A stretch of 39,555 nt of DNA. Origin: an uncultured Eubacteriaceae bacterium (GTDB lineage: Bacteria > Bacillota > Clostridia > Lachnospirales > CAG-274). Positions 1 through 8,294 of the stretch are shown in pieces; within the stretch, counting starts at the first letter, position 1, and each line of letters begins with the position of its first letter. The DNA lies in NCBI GenBank assembly GCA_947086655.1, contig CAMTZM010000022.1:1-39555 (forward strand). The letters run 5' to 3'. Under the pieces are notes generated by a model. The model was not told where the DNA came from, did no database searches, and worked only from the letters and a program-made list of their open reading frames with translations. Made by a program: the position numbers and the translations under genes.

Positions 1-241
1 TGCTTTTCGTTCATAATTTGTTCATAAAAAATTTACTCATGCGTTTGTCCTGTACATTTTTGGAACAAACTATCAAAGTTTCAATAATAGTTTACACTTT
101 AAATAATAATAAAGTTGTCAAAGAAAGTTATAAAATTTTTTAGTTATAAAAATTTTTATAATGAATAGACATATATAAACAAGCTAAAAAAACAATAGTA
201 ATCAAAGTTTCTTTAAAAAATTATGAAAGGGAGTTTTTAAA
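1..241. other. Intergenic leader upstream of spoIIIAA
   Basis: AT-rich stretch with no convincing gene. It must carry the promoter of the spoIIIA operon, which is sigma-E dependent in Bacillus. The best -10-like string, CATATATA at 170-177, matches the sigma-E consensus poorly, so no promoter is assigned. A perfect A/T-only palindrome lies at 145-162. The ribosome binding site GAAAGGGAG at 225-233 serves spoIIIAA. Confidence 0.5.
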
Positions 242-1183
242 TTGAAAACTAAAGATATGATTTTAAAATGTTTTGGAGGAAGAATAAAGGCAGCAATTGA
301 GAACACATCTGAAAAAACACTTGAACAAGCAGAAGAAATAAGAATAAGAATAAATAAACCTATATGCCTTATAGGTAAGGAAGAATATTTTTTAACTTTA
401 ACAGGTGAGACAAAAAATGAATTATCAGCTTTTATACCAAATGCTGAAGATATAATAAATACAATTGAAATAATGAGCGATTTTTCAATATATGCCTTTG
501 AGGAAGAATTAAGAAAAGGATATATTACACTTTCAGGAGGGTTTAGAGTTGGTATAAGCGGAAAAGTTGTATTGGAAAACAACTCAATAAAAACAATAAA
601 AAATATTTCTGCTTTAAATTTCAGAATAGCAAAAGAAATAAAAGGTTGTTGTGAAAATATAATTAGCCATATTACTACCCCAAATATAATGAACACATTA
701 ATAATTTCTCCTCCAAACTGTGGAAAAACAACACTTTTAAGAGATATTATAAGACATATATCAAATAATGGAATAAACGGACAAACTGTAAAAATAGCCA
801 TATGCGACGAAAGGTCAGAAATAGCCGGCTCATATATGGGCGTTGCTCAACTTGATGTAGGTTTAAGAACAGATGTATTAGACGCATGCCCTAAGGATAA
901 AGGAATGATGATACTTTTAAGAGCAATGTCTCCTAATATAATTGCCGTAGATGAAATAGGAGGAAAAAAAGATATTGAGGCAATTGAACATATTGTAAAC
1001 TGTGGTATAAACATACTTGCTACCGTACATGGAAAAACAATGAACGATATAATACAAAGAATTTCATTTGAGGAACTTTTGAAAAAAAGAATTTTTGAAA
1101 GATTTATTATTCTCAGCAGAAGAAACGGAGCCGGAACAGTTGAAAAAATATGCAATGAAAGATATAAAGAAATGTATATTTAA
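242..1183 (+). CDS. spoIIIAA: Stage III sporulation protein AA (mother-cell ATPase)
   Basis: SpoIIIAA is a cytoplasmic ATPase related to type II/IV secretion motors. It is thought to power the SpoIIIA-SpoIIQ channel that links mother cell and forespore. The 313-residue protein has a Walker A motif (PPNCGKTTL, about residues 157-165) and a Walker B motif (IIAVDEIGG, about 233-241), in the arrangement and length usual for the family. The start is TTG at 242, eight bases after GAAAGGGAG. An ATG five codons further in has no better ribosome site. It is the first gene of a complete, co-directional spoIIIA operon, but 105 bases separate it from spoIIIAB, whereas the later genes nearly abut. Identification is firm from sequence and gene order. 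Confidence 0.96.
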   Translation: MKTKDMILKCFGGRIKAAIENTSEKTLEQAEEIRIRINKPICLIGKEEYFLTLTGETKNELSAFIPNAEDIINTIEIMSDFSIYAFEEELRKGYITLSGGFRVGISGKVVLENNSIKTIKNISALNFRIAKEIKGCCENIISHITTPNIMNTLIISPPNCGKTTLLRDIIRHISNNGINGQTVKIAICDERSEIAGSYMGVAQLDVGLRTDVLDACPKDKGMMILLRAMSPNIIAVDEIGGKKDIEAIEHIVNCGINILATVHGKTMNDIIQRISFEELLKKRIFERFIILSRRNGAGTVEKICNERYKEMYI

Positions 1184-1228
1184 AAAATTTTTACAAAGTA
1201 ACAAAAAATATTAAATAATGTTATAAGT

Positions 1229-1258
1229 TATAATTATGCGGTGTTTTCCTAATACAAT
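1229..1258 (+). promoter_or_regulatory. Candidate internal sigma-E promoter before spoIIIAB
   Basis: AATACAAT at 1251-1258 matches seven of eight positions of the sigma-E -10 consensus CATACAAT. TATAATT, 15 bases upstream at 1229-1235, is a partial -35 match. It lies in the 105-base gap after spoIIIAA, so it could give the AB-AH genes their own sigma-E start. The region is AT-rich, and chance matches are easy there. Confidence 0.3.
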
Positions 1259-1288
1259 AAATAATATAACTTATTTGGGGATGATAAA

Positions 1289-1810
1289 ATGATAATGAAA
1301 TTAACAGGCTCTGTAATCGTTTTTATGTCTTCTGTATTTTTGGGATATTATTTATCAATGAGAGACTTTTACAGAATAAACGATTTAAGGGAGATAAAAA
1401 AAGCTTTGTTTATAATTTTATCAGAAATTGATTACAGTATAAGCACTGTTCCGGAAGCTGTTTTTAAAACATCTGAGAAAGTTAAAGAACCAATATCAGA
1501 AATATTTAAGTATCTTTCATCTGAATTATCAAAAAAGAATGGCGAAAGCTTAGATAAAGTTTGGAAACACGTATTAAACAAAAAATACTCTGATACATAT
1601 TTAAAAGAAGAAGATGTTGAACTTTTAGAAGGATTTGGAAAAACACTTGGATATTTAGATAAAAAAATGCAAATTAACAACATAAATATTACTATAAGCT
1701 ATATTGACCGTAAAATTGATGAAATATACTCACAAGCTTTAAGCAATAAAAAAATGTATAAAAGTCTTGGTATATTATGCGGTATTGGTATAGTTGTCGT
1801 TTTATTTTAG
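1289..1810 (+). CDS. spoIIIAB: Stage III sporulation protein AB
   Basis: A 173-residue protein with a hydrophobic N-terminal segment (about residues 5-22) and a second at the extreme C-terminus (SLGILCGIGIVVVLF). Between them is a mostly helical, charged region. This is the normal SpoIIIAB architecture, which resembles type II secretion F-domain proteins. It is an inner-membrane part of the mother-cell channel complex. ATG 1289 follows GGGGATGA at 1277-1284. A second ATG two codons later is possible but further from the ribosome site. Operon position between spoIIIAA and spoIIIAC supports the call. Confidence 0.93.
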   Translation: MIMKLTGSVIVFMSSVFLGYYLSMRDFYRINDLREIKKALFIILSEIDYSISTVPEAVFKTSEKVKEPISEIFKYLSSELSKKNGESLDKVWKHVLNKKYSDTYLKEEDVELLEGFGKTLGYLDKKMQINNINITISYIDRKIDEIYSQALSNKKMYKSLGILCGIGIVVVLF

Positions 1811-1826
1811 ATAAGGGGGAATATCT

Positions 1827-2021
1827 ATGGATATAACTATTGTATTTCAAATAGCGGCTGTTGGTATTTTAGTTGCTGTATTAAACCAAGTACTTATAAG
1901 AGCTGGCAGAGAAGAACAAGCAATGATGACTACACTTGCTGGACTTGTAGTCGTTTTATTTTGGGTAATACAATATATAAGCAATTTATTTGATACAGTA
2001 CAAAATCTTTTCAGCTTATGA
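1827..2021 (+). CDS. spoIIIAC: Stage III sporulation protein AC
   Basis: A 64-residue, very hydrophobic protein with two membrane helices joined by a short polar loop (RAGREEQ). This is the typical size and shape of SpoIIIAC, a small integral membrane subunit of the SpoIIIA channel. It starts at ATG 1827 after an AAGGGGGAA ribosome site. Its TGA stop is part of the GAGGTGAT ribosome site of spoIIIAD, so the two genes are probably translationally coupled. Confidence 0.94.
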   Translation: MDITIVFQIAAVGILVAVLNQVLIRAGREEQAMMTTLAGLVVVLFWVIQYISNLFDTVQNLFSL

Positions 2022-2034
2022 GGTGATATTAATT

Positions 2035-2421
2035 ATGAGCATTGTTCAGATTGCGGCATTAGGTATAATTTCCGTAATATTAACTTTGACTATTAAAAAA
2101 GAAAATCCTCAAATAAGTATACTTATAAGTATTGCGGCTGGTATTATTATATTTGCCAATGTTGTTCCACGAATTGAAGTCGTGTTGGATATTATAAATG
2201 AAATATCAAATAAATTTGAAACACAAAGCAAATATGTAAAACTTGTAATTAAAATTATTGGTATAGCATATATTTCTCAATTTGCATCTCAAATATGTAT
2301 TGATGCTGGAGAAAGAGCTATATCTTCAAAAATAGAACTTGCCGGAAAAGTTATGATAATGGTTATAGCCGCACCTGTGTTATTGTCCATAATAGAATTA
2401 ATAGAAAATATTCTTCCATAA
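2035..2421 (+). CDS. spoIIIAD: Stage III sporulation protein AD
   Basis: A 128-residue membrane protein with about four hydrophobic segments, the usual SpoIIIAD size. It is homologous in part to SpoIIIAC and belongs to the same channel complex. The open frame extends upstream into spoIIIAC, but ATG 2035, seven bases after GAGGTGAT at 2020-2027, gives the conserved start MSIVQIAALG. A 58-base spacer with a weak A/T-rich hairpin separates it from spoIIIAE. Confidence 0.94.
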   Translation: MSIVQIAALGIISVILTLTIKKENPQISILISIAAGIIIFANVVPRIEVVLDIINEISNKFETQSKYVKLVIKIIGIAYISQFASQICIDAGERAISSKIELAGKVMIMVIAAPVLLSIIELIENILP

Positions 2422-2479
2422 ACAATAAAATTAAATTTTAGCGTTATTGTTTTTAAAACTTTAACGGAGGTAACTTAAG

Positions 2480-3613
2480 ATGAGGAAAATAATAATTATA
2501 ATTATTTTTATTTTTTTTAATATAATAGAAGTTTACGCTGACGAAGAATATACAAACATTATAAATAATCAAATTGACTCTCTTGATTATGAGGAAATAG
2601 ATAAACTTATAAAGGAAAATGAACTTTCTGATGAATTTAATTTTAAAAACATACTAAAAAATATAATCTCAGGAAACACAGAAAATATAGCAAAAGATAT
2701 TTTAAATGCTATTTATGAACTTCTATACGGGGAATTAATTAAAAATACTTATCTTATGAAAAATTTAATTCTCATTTGTATTTTGTGTGCAGTTTTAAAA
2801 GTTGTATCTGATTCTTTTGCAAGCCGTGAATCGGGAGAACTTGGTTTTTATGTATGTTATATAGTTACTGTAATGATATTGTTTTCATCATTTTCACTTG
2901 CCACAGATATTTTAAAATATTCCGCTTCAATAGCTTCTCTTATTTTAAAGGCAATACTTCCTATTGCTGCCGGAGTATTAATATTCTCTGGAAATAGCGG
3001 AGCATATGTCTTTCACCCAATTATACTTTTGGCTGCAGAAATGATTGTATTTGTAATTGAAAAGATTATTATACCAATACTTCTTTCCGGAGCTGTAATA
3101 CAAATGGTTAATTTTTTAACTCCACGGCAAATGTTTTCAAAGCTTTCAGAACTTTTAAAAGACGGGGCAAACCTAATAGCCAAAACAAGCGCATTTGTAT
3201 TTGCTGGTATATTATCTCTTCAAAAAGTAGGAAGTATAAGTGTTGATAAAGTTACAGCAAAAACAGCTAAGTTTGCTGTAAATATGGTTCCTGTTGTAGG
3301 AGACGCTTTATCAGGTACAATAGACTCTGTTTTTTATTGGGCATCTGTTTTAAAAAGCGGTACGGCAGCAGCAATTATAGTAATAATTGTTTTATTATGT
3401 ATTATACCTGTTATTAAGCTTTGTGCCATAATCTTAATTTATAAAGTAACTGCTGCTATAATTCAACCTGTTTGTGATAAAAGAATTGTTGAAGGAATAG
3501 ATTCTATGAGTAAATTTACCTCAATTATTTTAAGCTGCGTAATAACAATATTGTTTATGCTTATTTTTTCTGTAATGGTAATTTTAGGTTTTTCAGGTAT
3601 AACAGGAGGATAA
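2480..3613 (+). CDS. spoIIIAE: Stage III sporulation protein AE
   Basis: A 377-residue protein, usual for SpoIIIAE. It begins with a strongly hydrophobic leader (run of isoleucines, residues 4-16, then EVYADEE), read as a signal peptide. A polar extracellular region follows (about 20-85), then six to eight membrane segments to the C-terminus. It is the large polytopic membrane subunit of the SpoIIIA channel and may be the export-gate-like part. ATG 2480 follows GGAGGT at 2466-2471. spoIIIAF begins three bases after its stop. Confidence 0.95.
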   Translation: MRKIIIIIIFIFFNIIEVYADEEYTNIINNQIDSLDYEEIDKLIKENELSDEFNFKNILKNIISGNTENIAKDILNAIYELLYGELIKNTYLMKNLILICILCAVLKVVSDSFASRESGELGFYVCYIVTVMILFSSFSLATDILKYSASIASLILKAILPIAAGVLIFSGNSGAYVFHPIILLAAEMIVFVIEKIIIPILLSGAVIQMVNFLTPRQMFSKLSELLKDGANLIAKTSAFVFAGILSLQKVGSISVDKVTAKTAKFAVNMVPVVGDALSGTIDSVFYWASVLKSGTAAAIIVIIVLLCIIPVIKLCAIILIYKVTAAIIQPVCDKRIVEGIDSMSKFTSIILSCVITILFMLIFSVMVILGFSGITGG

Positions 3614-3616
3614 AAA

Positions 3617-4162
3617 ATGGAATTTTTATGTACATATGCAAAGAATATAGCTTATTTTGTTGTTTTTACAACTTTTGCTGAAATTATAATACCAGAAGGA
3701 ACTTATAGAAAATATATAAATATAGTTACAGGTTTTTTTGTTATATTTCTTTCTGTAACTCCTATTAGCGCCTTATTCTCAAATTTGAATATTTTTGCAG
3801 AAAAAAATTTCTTTGCAGCGGACTGGGAACTCAATAAAAGGCTTATGCAAAAAGAAGAAAAATATTATGAGAACAAAAAAAACGATATTATTTTAATTGA
3901 AATGAAAAAAGACGTTGAAAAAAAAACAGAAGATATTTTAAACATATATGGGCAAGTCAAAAAAGTTTCAGTTGAAATAGACAAAGAAAAACTGGATATA
4001 AAAAACGTATATGCAGAAGTCATTTTAAAGGAAAACAAAAAATTTATAAGAATTGAAAATAAAAACGAAATATCAGAACTTGAAGAAAAGTTAAAAAATA
4101 TTATATCCGACTTCTATAATCTTGATAATAATAATATAAATATAATTGTACGAAAGAGTTAA
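3617..4162 (+). CDS. spoIIIAF: Stage III sporulation protein AF
   Basis: A 181-residue protein with two N-terminal membrane helices (about residues 9-26 and 33-54). A long charged, lysine/glutamate-rich domain follows that ends in a beta-rich ring-building-motif-like region (VKKVSVEIDKEKLDIKNVYAEV). This matches SpoIIIAF, whose soluble domain faces the space between mother cell and forespore. The start is ATG 3617, with the ribosome site ACAGGAGGAT overlapping the end of spoIIIAE. The stop lies beside the spoIIIAG ribosome site. Confidence 0.93.
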   Translation: MEFLCTYAKNIAYFVVFTTFAEIIIPEGTYRKYINIVTGFFVIFLSVTPISALFSNLNIFAEKNFFAADWELNKRLMQKEEKYYENKKNDIILIEMKKDVEKKTEDILNIYGQVKKVSVEIDKEKLDIKNVYAEVILKENKKFIRIENKNEISELEEKLKNIISDFYNLDNNNINIIVRKS

Positions 4163-4175
4163 GGAGATGAACCGA

Positions 4176-4733
4176 TTGAGTTTTTTTAAAAATATTTTAA
4201 GAGGAAAGGACAAAAAAACATGGATTAATATCGTCACCGCTTTATTTATAGGAGTAATGCTTATTTTAATGAGTAATACTCTGTTTAAAAAAAATAACGA
4301 AAAAACTATCATAAAAACAAATGAAAACCAAAACCTAAATACAAATCCACAAAATAAAAACCAAAGTTATGAGGAAAATATAGAAAGACGTCTTGAAAAT
4401 ATACTTTCAAATGTGGAAGGTGTAGGAATGGTTAAAGTTATGGTAACAACAAAAAACAGCAGTGAAATTATGATAGCAAAAGATATTTCAGAGGAACGTA
4501 CAAGCACAACTGACGGCGGTGTAAATAATCAAAGTACAAAAAATGAAGCAAAAAATGTTATTTTGGGAAATGAGGAACCGCTTGTACTGACTGAATATCA
4601 GCCAAAAATTGAAGGCGTTGCCGTAATAGCACAGGGAGGAGGGAATATAAAAATAAAAAATGAAATTATTAAGGCTGTTCAGGCATTATTAGGGGTTGAA
4701 ACTCATAAAATAGAAGTATTAAAAATGAAGTAG
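4176..4733 (+). CDS. spoIIIAG: Stage III sporulation protein AG
   Basis: A 185-residue protein with one N-terminal membrane helix (about residues 17-33), an Asn/Lys-rich linker and a C-terminal ring-building domain (ERRLENILSNVEGVGMVKVM onward). Members of this family oligomerise into a large ring in the intermembrane space. I chose TTG 4176 (MSFFKNILRG) because AAGGAG lies at 4161-4166, about nine bases before it. ATG 4167 directly abuts that ribosome site and is too close. The Asn-rich linker (about residues 45-70) is low complexity. Confidence 0.92.
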   Translation: MSFFKNILRGKDKKTWINIVTALFIGVMLILMSNTLFKKNNEKTIIKTNENQNLNTNPQNKNQSYEENIERRLENILSNVEGVGMVKVMVTTKNSSEIMIAKDISEERTSTTDGGVNNQSTKNEAKNVILGNEEPLVLTEYQPKIEGVAVIAQGGGNIKIKNEIIKAVQALLGVETHKIEVLKMK

Positions 4734-4746
4734 GAGGATTTTATTT

Positions 4747-5415
4747 ATGTTTATAATAAAAAAAAATCAAGTAATAATAACCGCTCTTGTAGTCATGATT
4801 GCGGCAGCCGGATACTTAAACTACATAGACTCTAATCCAGCAGAGCCAAGCGAAGTTGTTTTAAATGATGAGGGAGACATTGTTGGGCTTGTACCTGACG
4901 GAGATTTTATTGATACAGAAGTATCAAAAGATAAAACAGAAGAATTAAATGATAATAAGACAGCACAAATAGAAGATGATAAAACGGCAGAAAACAATGA
5001 AATAGTATCAGCCGATAACGATGAACCCGGAGCAGCCGTATTTGTAAATACATCAAATGATTCTTCTTATTTTGTTCAAGCAAAGCTTGAAAGAGAACAA
5101 TCAAGAGCAAAACAAAAGGATATACTTACAGAAATGCTTAATAACTCAAATGTTGAACAGACACAAAAAGCTGAATGTGCAGATGCTATGCTTAAAATAC
5201 AGCAAAGAATTGAAAAAGAAACGGCTGCCGAAGCAATGATTGAAGCAAAAGGTTTTAATGAAGTATATGTAAGAATTGATGATGATACAGTTGATGTTGT
5301 AGTAAATAAAGAAAGTCTTTCCGAAGCTGAAATAGCTCAAATAGAAGACATAGTAAAAAGAAAAACCGGTGTAAGCGCCGATAAAATTAGAATAAGCCCA
5401 ATTAAGAAAAAATAA
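4747..5415 (+). CDS. spoIIIAH: Stage III sporulation protein AH
   Basis: A 222-residue protein with a single N-terminal membrane helix (about residues 8-26), an acidic linker (about 40-95) and a C-terminal ring-forming domain of the YscJ/FliF type (about 110-222). In Bacillus this domain binds SpoIIQ across the intermembrane space. GGAGGA overlaps the spoIIIAG stop, and ATG 4747 follows. It is the last gene of the operon. No terminator is visible after it. The promoter of the thiamine operon begins one base after its stop codon. Confidence 0.95.
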   Translation: MFIIKKNQVIITALVVMIAAAGYLNYIDSNPAEPSEVVLNDEGDIVGLVPDGDFIDTEVSKDKTEELNDNKTAQIEDDKTAENNEIVSADNDEPGAAVFVNTSNDSSYFVQAKLEREQSRAKQKDILTEMLNNSNVEQTQKAECADAMLKIQQRIEKETAAEAMIEAKGFNEVYVRIDDDTVDVVVNKESLSEAEIAQIEDIVKRKTGVSADKIRISPIKKK

Positions 5416-5444
5416 TTGACACAAATATTTTATTATGTTATTAT
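5416..5444 (+). promoter_or_regulatory. Sigma-A-type promoter of the thiamine operon
   Basis: TTGACA at 5416-5421 is a perfect -35 hexamer. After 17 bases comes TATTAT at 5439-5444, five of six matches to the -10 consensus. It sits directly after the spoIIIAH stop and just before the TPP riboswitch, where a start for the riboswitch transcript is expected. Confidence 0.85.
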
Positions 5445-5448
5445 TATG

Positions 5449-5559
5449 AACAAGTTAATATATTTCAGGGGGAGCTTGTGTGCAGGCTGAGAGGAAGTTA
5501 TCAACTTCGACCCTTATAACCTGATTTGGATAATGCCAACGTAGGGATTTATACTTGTT
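5449..5559 (+). ncRNA. TPP riboswitch (THI element)
   Basis: The sequence carries the conserved THI-element blocks in order: AGGGGGAGC at about 5467-5475, GCTGAGAGG at about 5485-5493, ACCCTT at 5510-5515, then ACCTGATTTGGATAATGCCA and CGTAGGG at 5540-5546. The outer helix can form from AACAAGT (5449-5455) and ACTTGTT (5553-5559). A Rho-independent terminator starts five bases later, so thiamine pyrophosphate binding most likely ends transcription before cytX-thiM-thiE-thiD. All four downstream genes belong to thiamine salvage, which agrees. Confidence 0.97.
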
Positions 5560-5563
5560 TTTT

Positions 5564-5594
5564 ACGGAATATCCTTAGGGTATTCCGTTTTTTA
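5564..5594 (+). terminator. Riboswitch-controlled terminator
   Basis: An 11-base-pair stem (ACGGAATATCC with GGGTATTCCGT, one G-U pair) with a TTA loop is followed by a run of T. It is the expression platform of the TPP riboswitch and lies 75 bases before cytX. Confidence 0.93.
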
Positions 5595-5668
5595 TTATTC
5601 TTTAAAACAACTCCCTTATTATATTAACTAAAATAATGTTTAATCAATAATAAAAAGGAGATGTACAT

Positions 5669-6859
5669 ATGGAAAATGAAAACAATTCAGTATTAAGTCA
5701 TGGGTTAATTTGGTTTGGCGCTGCTGTTTCAATCGCTGAAATATTAACAGGAGTTTCAATTGCTCCACTTGGTTTTAAAAAAGGAATTGCGGCTGTTATT
5801 TTAGGGCATATTATAGGATGCGTACTTTTATATTTTGCTGGGCTTATAGGCGCTAATACAAAAAAAAGCGCAATGGAAACAGTAAAAATATCTTTTGGAG
5901 AAAAAGGAGCACTTTTGTTTTCTTCTCTTAATGTGCTTCAGCTTGTTGGATGGACTGCAATAATGATATTTAATGGAGCAGCAGCAGCTCAAGCTATTTT
6001 TGACATTGGAGGAGAGTTTATTTGGGCAGCAGCCATAGGCGTTATTACACTTATTTGGGTCGTTGTCGGAATAAAAAATTTAAGTCGTCTTAATTTTGTT
6101 ACAATGGGTGCTTTATTTATTTTGACAATTATATTAAGTAGAGTTATATTTAAAGAAGGCGGAGTGTTAACATCTGAAAATGGAGCTTTAAGTTTTGGAG
6201 AAGCTGTTGAACTTTCAGCAGCTATGCCAATTTCATGGCTTCCGCTTATTTCTGATTATACAAGAAATACCTCAAAACCTAAAAAAATTACATTCATAAG
6301 TACAGCTATATATTTTCTTACAAGCTGCTGGATGTATATTATAGGAATGGGTACTTCAATACTTGCCGGACAAAGCGATATAGCGCCTATTGTTTTAAAA
6401 GCTGGAATAGGAGCTGTTGGTTTAATTATTGTTGTAGCCTCTACGGCCACAACTACGTTTTTAGATGTATATTCAGCCGGAGTAAGCTGTGAAACAATTT
6501 CAAGAAAATTAAAAGAAAAACCGTCCGCTATTGCTGTTTGCATTATAGGTACGATTCTTGCTATGTTTGCTCCTGTAAACAGCTTTGAAAATTTTTTATA
6601 TTTAATAGGCTCTGTATTTGCACCTATGATTGCTATTCAAATTGCTGATGTATTTGTTTCAAAAAAAGATTACTCAAAATTTGGTATCAATTGGATTAAT
6701 ATTATAATTTGGGTAATAGGATTTATAATTTACAGATTATTTATGTATGTAAATACGCCGGTTGGCTACACTTTGCCTGTTATGTTTATTGTTATTTTAA
6801 TAAGTGCAGCTGTAAAATCATTTATTGGAGGTAAAACTAATGTTACAAAAAGCGTTTGA
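5669..6859 (+). CDS. cytX: CytX, putative hydroxymethylpyrimidine permease
   Basis: A 396-residue polytopic membrane protein of the NCS1 nucleobase cation symporter family, with about 12 hydrophobic segments. The N-terminal stretch ending in SIAEILTGVSIAPLGFKKG is typical of the CytX group. Its place as first gene behind a TPP riboswitch points to import of the thiamine pyrimidine precursor HMP rather than cytosine. ATG 5669 follows AAAAGGAGATG. Its 3' end contains the thiM ribosome site and overlaps thiM by 20 bases. Substrate is inferred from family and context. Confidence 0.93.
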   Translation: MENENNSVLSHGLIWFGAAVSIAEILTGVSIAPLGFKKGIAAVILGHIIGCVLLYFAGLIGANTKKSAMETVKISFGEKGALLFSSLNVLQLVGWTAIMIFNGAAAAQAIFDIGGEFIWAAAIGVITLIWVVVGIKNLSRLNFVTMGALFILTIILSRVIFKEGGVLTSENGALSFGEAVELSAAMPISWLPLISDYTRNTSKPKKITFISTAIYFLTSCWMYIIGMGTSILAGQSDIAPIVLKAGIGAVGLIIVVASTATTTFLDVYSAGVSCETISRKLKEKPSAIAVCIIGTILAMFAPVNSFENFLYLIGSVFAPMIAIQIADVFVSKKDYSKFGINWINIIIWVIGFIIYRLFMYVNTPVGYTLPVMFIVILISAAVKSFIGGKTNVTKSV

Positions 6860-7664
6860 TAATGTTCGTAAAAATAAACCGCTTATACATAATATAACTA
6901 ATTATGTTACAGTACACGAATGCGCTAATATAATAATAGCGTGCGGAGGTTCACCAATTATGGCAGACGATATTGAAGAAGTTTCTGATATTACATCTAT
7001 ATGTTCAGGACTTAATATCAATATAGGAACTTTAAATAAAAACAGTATAGAATCTATGTTTATTGCCGGTAAAAAAGCAAATGAACTTAATCACCCTGTA
7101 CTCCTTGACCCGGTAGGTGCTGGAGCTTCAAAACTACGTACGGAAACTGCTATAAAACTTATTAAAGAAATACAATTTTCAGTTATAAGAGGAAATATTT
7201 CAGAAATAAAAGCACTCTCAAACGGATGCAAAAATACAAGAGGAGTTGATGCTGATACTAATGACATTATAAACGAGAATAATATTGAAACAATTATTAA
7301 TCTCGCAAAAAAGTTCTCAGAAGAAACGAACGCTATAATAGCAATTACAGGTGCAATAGATATTGTAGCAAATAAAAATAACGTATATATTATAAAAAAT
7401 GGATGTCCGGAAATGTCTCATATTACAGGAAGCGGCTGTATGCTTAGCGCTATGACGACAGCCTTTATATGTGCTAATCATTCAAACGAACTTCATGCTT
7501 GTGCTGCGTCAGTGTGCGCCATGGGGCTTGCCGGTGAAAAAGCTCTTCAAAAGATGAAAAATCTTAACGCTGGAAACGCATCTTACAGTAATTTAATTAT
7601 TGATGAAATTTATAATATGAATAGAGATAATTTTATAAAAGGAGCAAAATATGAATATAGATAA
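6840..7664 (+). CDS. thiM: Hydroxyethylthiazole kinase ThiM
   Basis: ThiM phosphorylates 4-methyl-5-(2-hydroxyethyl)thiazole, feeding the thiazole half of thiamine. The 274-residue protein has the family's N-terminal block (PLIHNITNYVTVHECAN), the LLDPVGAGAS segment, and the catalytic-cysteine motif ITGSGCMLSAM near residues 195-205. ATG 6840 is used because GGAGGT at 6827-6832 precedes it. A TTG five codons earlier lies inside that ribosome site. The gene overlaps cytX upstream and thiE downstream (14 bases), which suggests translational coupling. Confidence 0.96.
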   Translation: MLQKAFDNVRKNKPLIHNITNYVTVHECANIIIACGGSPIMADDIEEVSDITSICSGLNINIGTLNKNSIESMFIAGKKANELNHPVLLDPVGAGASKLRTETAIKLIKEIQFSVIRGNISEIKALSNGCKNTRGVDADTNDIINENNIETIINLAKKFSEETNAIIAITGAIDIVANKNNVYIIKNGCPEMSHITGSGCMLSAMTTAFICANHSNELHACAASVCAMGLAGEKALQKMKNLNAGNASYSNLIIDEIYNMNRDNFIKGAKYEYR

Positions 7665-8289
7665 AAATTCTATGTGTCTTTACGCAGTAACTGACAGAAC
7701 TTGGCTAAATGGTGAAAAACTCAAACAACAAGTTGAAAAAGCTATTGAGGGCGGAGCAACAATAATTCAACTAAGAGAAAAAGAACTAAAATTTGAAGAT
7801 TTTTTAAAAGAAGCTATTGATATAAAAGAAGTTTGTAACCGCTTTAATGTTCCTTTTATTGTAAATGACGATATAGAAATAGCGGTTAAATCAAATGCTG
7901 ACGGAATACATATAGGACAAGAAGACATAAGCTTAATTAAAGCAAGAAAAATTGCTGAAAATAAAATAATAGGCGTTTCTGTACAAACAGTTGAACAAGC
8001 TGTTGAAGCAGAGAAAAACGGAGCAGATTATTTAGGCGTTGGAGCAGTTTTTAGCACATCTACAAAGCTTGATGCATCTATTGTTTCTATTGAAACTTTA
8101 AAAAATATATGTAAAAGCGTTAAAATACCTGTTGTTGCAATAGGTGGAATTTCAGAAAAAAATATAATGAAACTTAAAGGTACAGGAATAGATGGAGTAG
8201 CAGTTGTTTCTGCTATATTCTCAAAAGAAGACATAAAAAATGCAGCGCAAAATCTATTAAAACTTTCAAAAGAATGTATAAAGGAGTGA
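7651..8289 (+). CDS. thiE: Thiamine phosphate synthase ThiE
   Basis: ThiE joins HMP pyrophosphate to thiazole phosphate to give thiamine phosphate. This 212-residue TIM-barrel protein shows the family's signature segments: QLREKEL, FIVNDDIEIAV, GIHIGQED, and a phosphate-binding GGISEKN near the C-terminus. The GVGAVFSTSTKLDA segment corresponds to the usual GVGPIFPTxTK motif with small changes. ATG 7651 follows AAAAGGAGC. The gene overlaps thiM and its end overlaps the thiD ribosome site. Confidence 0.96.
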   Translation: MNIDKNSMCLYAVTDRTWLNGEKLKQQVEKAIEGGATIIQLREKELKFEDFLKEAIDIKEVCNRFNVPFIVNDDIEIAVKSNADGIHIGQEDISLIKARKIAENKIIGVSVQTVEQAVEAEKNGADYLGVGAVFSTSTKLDASIVSIETLKNICKSVKIPVVAIGGISEKNIMKLKGTGIDGVAVVSAIFSKEDIKNAAQNLLKLSKECIKE

Positions 8290-8294
8290 CATTT

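Noticed and set aside
114..122. GTTGTCAAA, a possible Spo0A box upstream of spoIIIAA
   Set aside because: Eight of nine matches to the box, but single and without a promoter in register; chance is likely in this AT-rich stretch.
2418..2455. Hairpin between spoIIIAD and spoIIIAE followed by T residues
   Set aside because: The nine-base stem is almost wholly A/T with a 15-base loop, too weak to call a terminator inside an operon.
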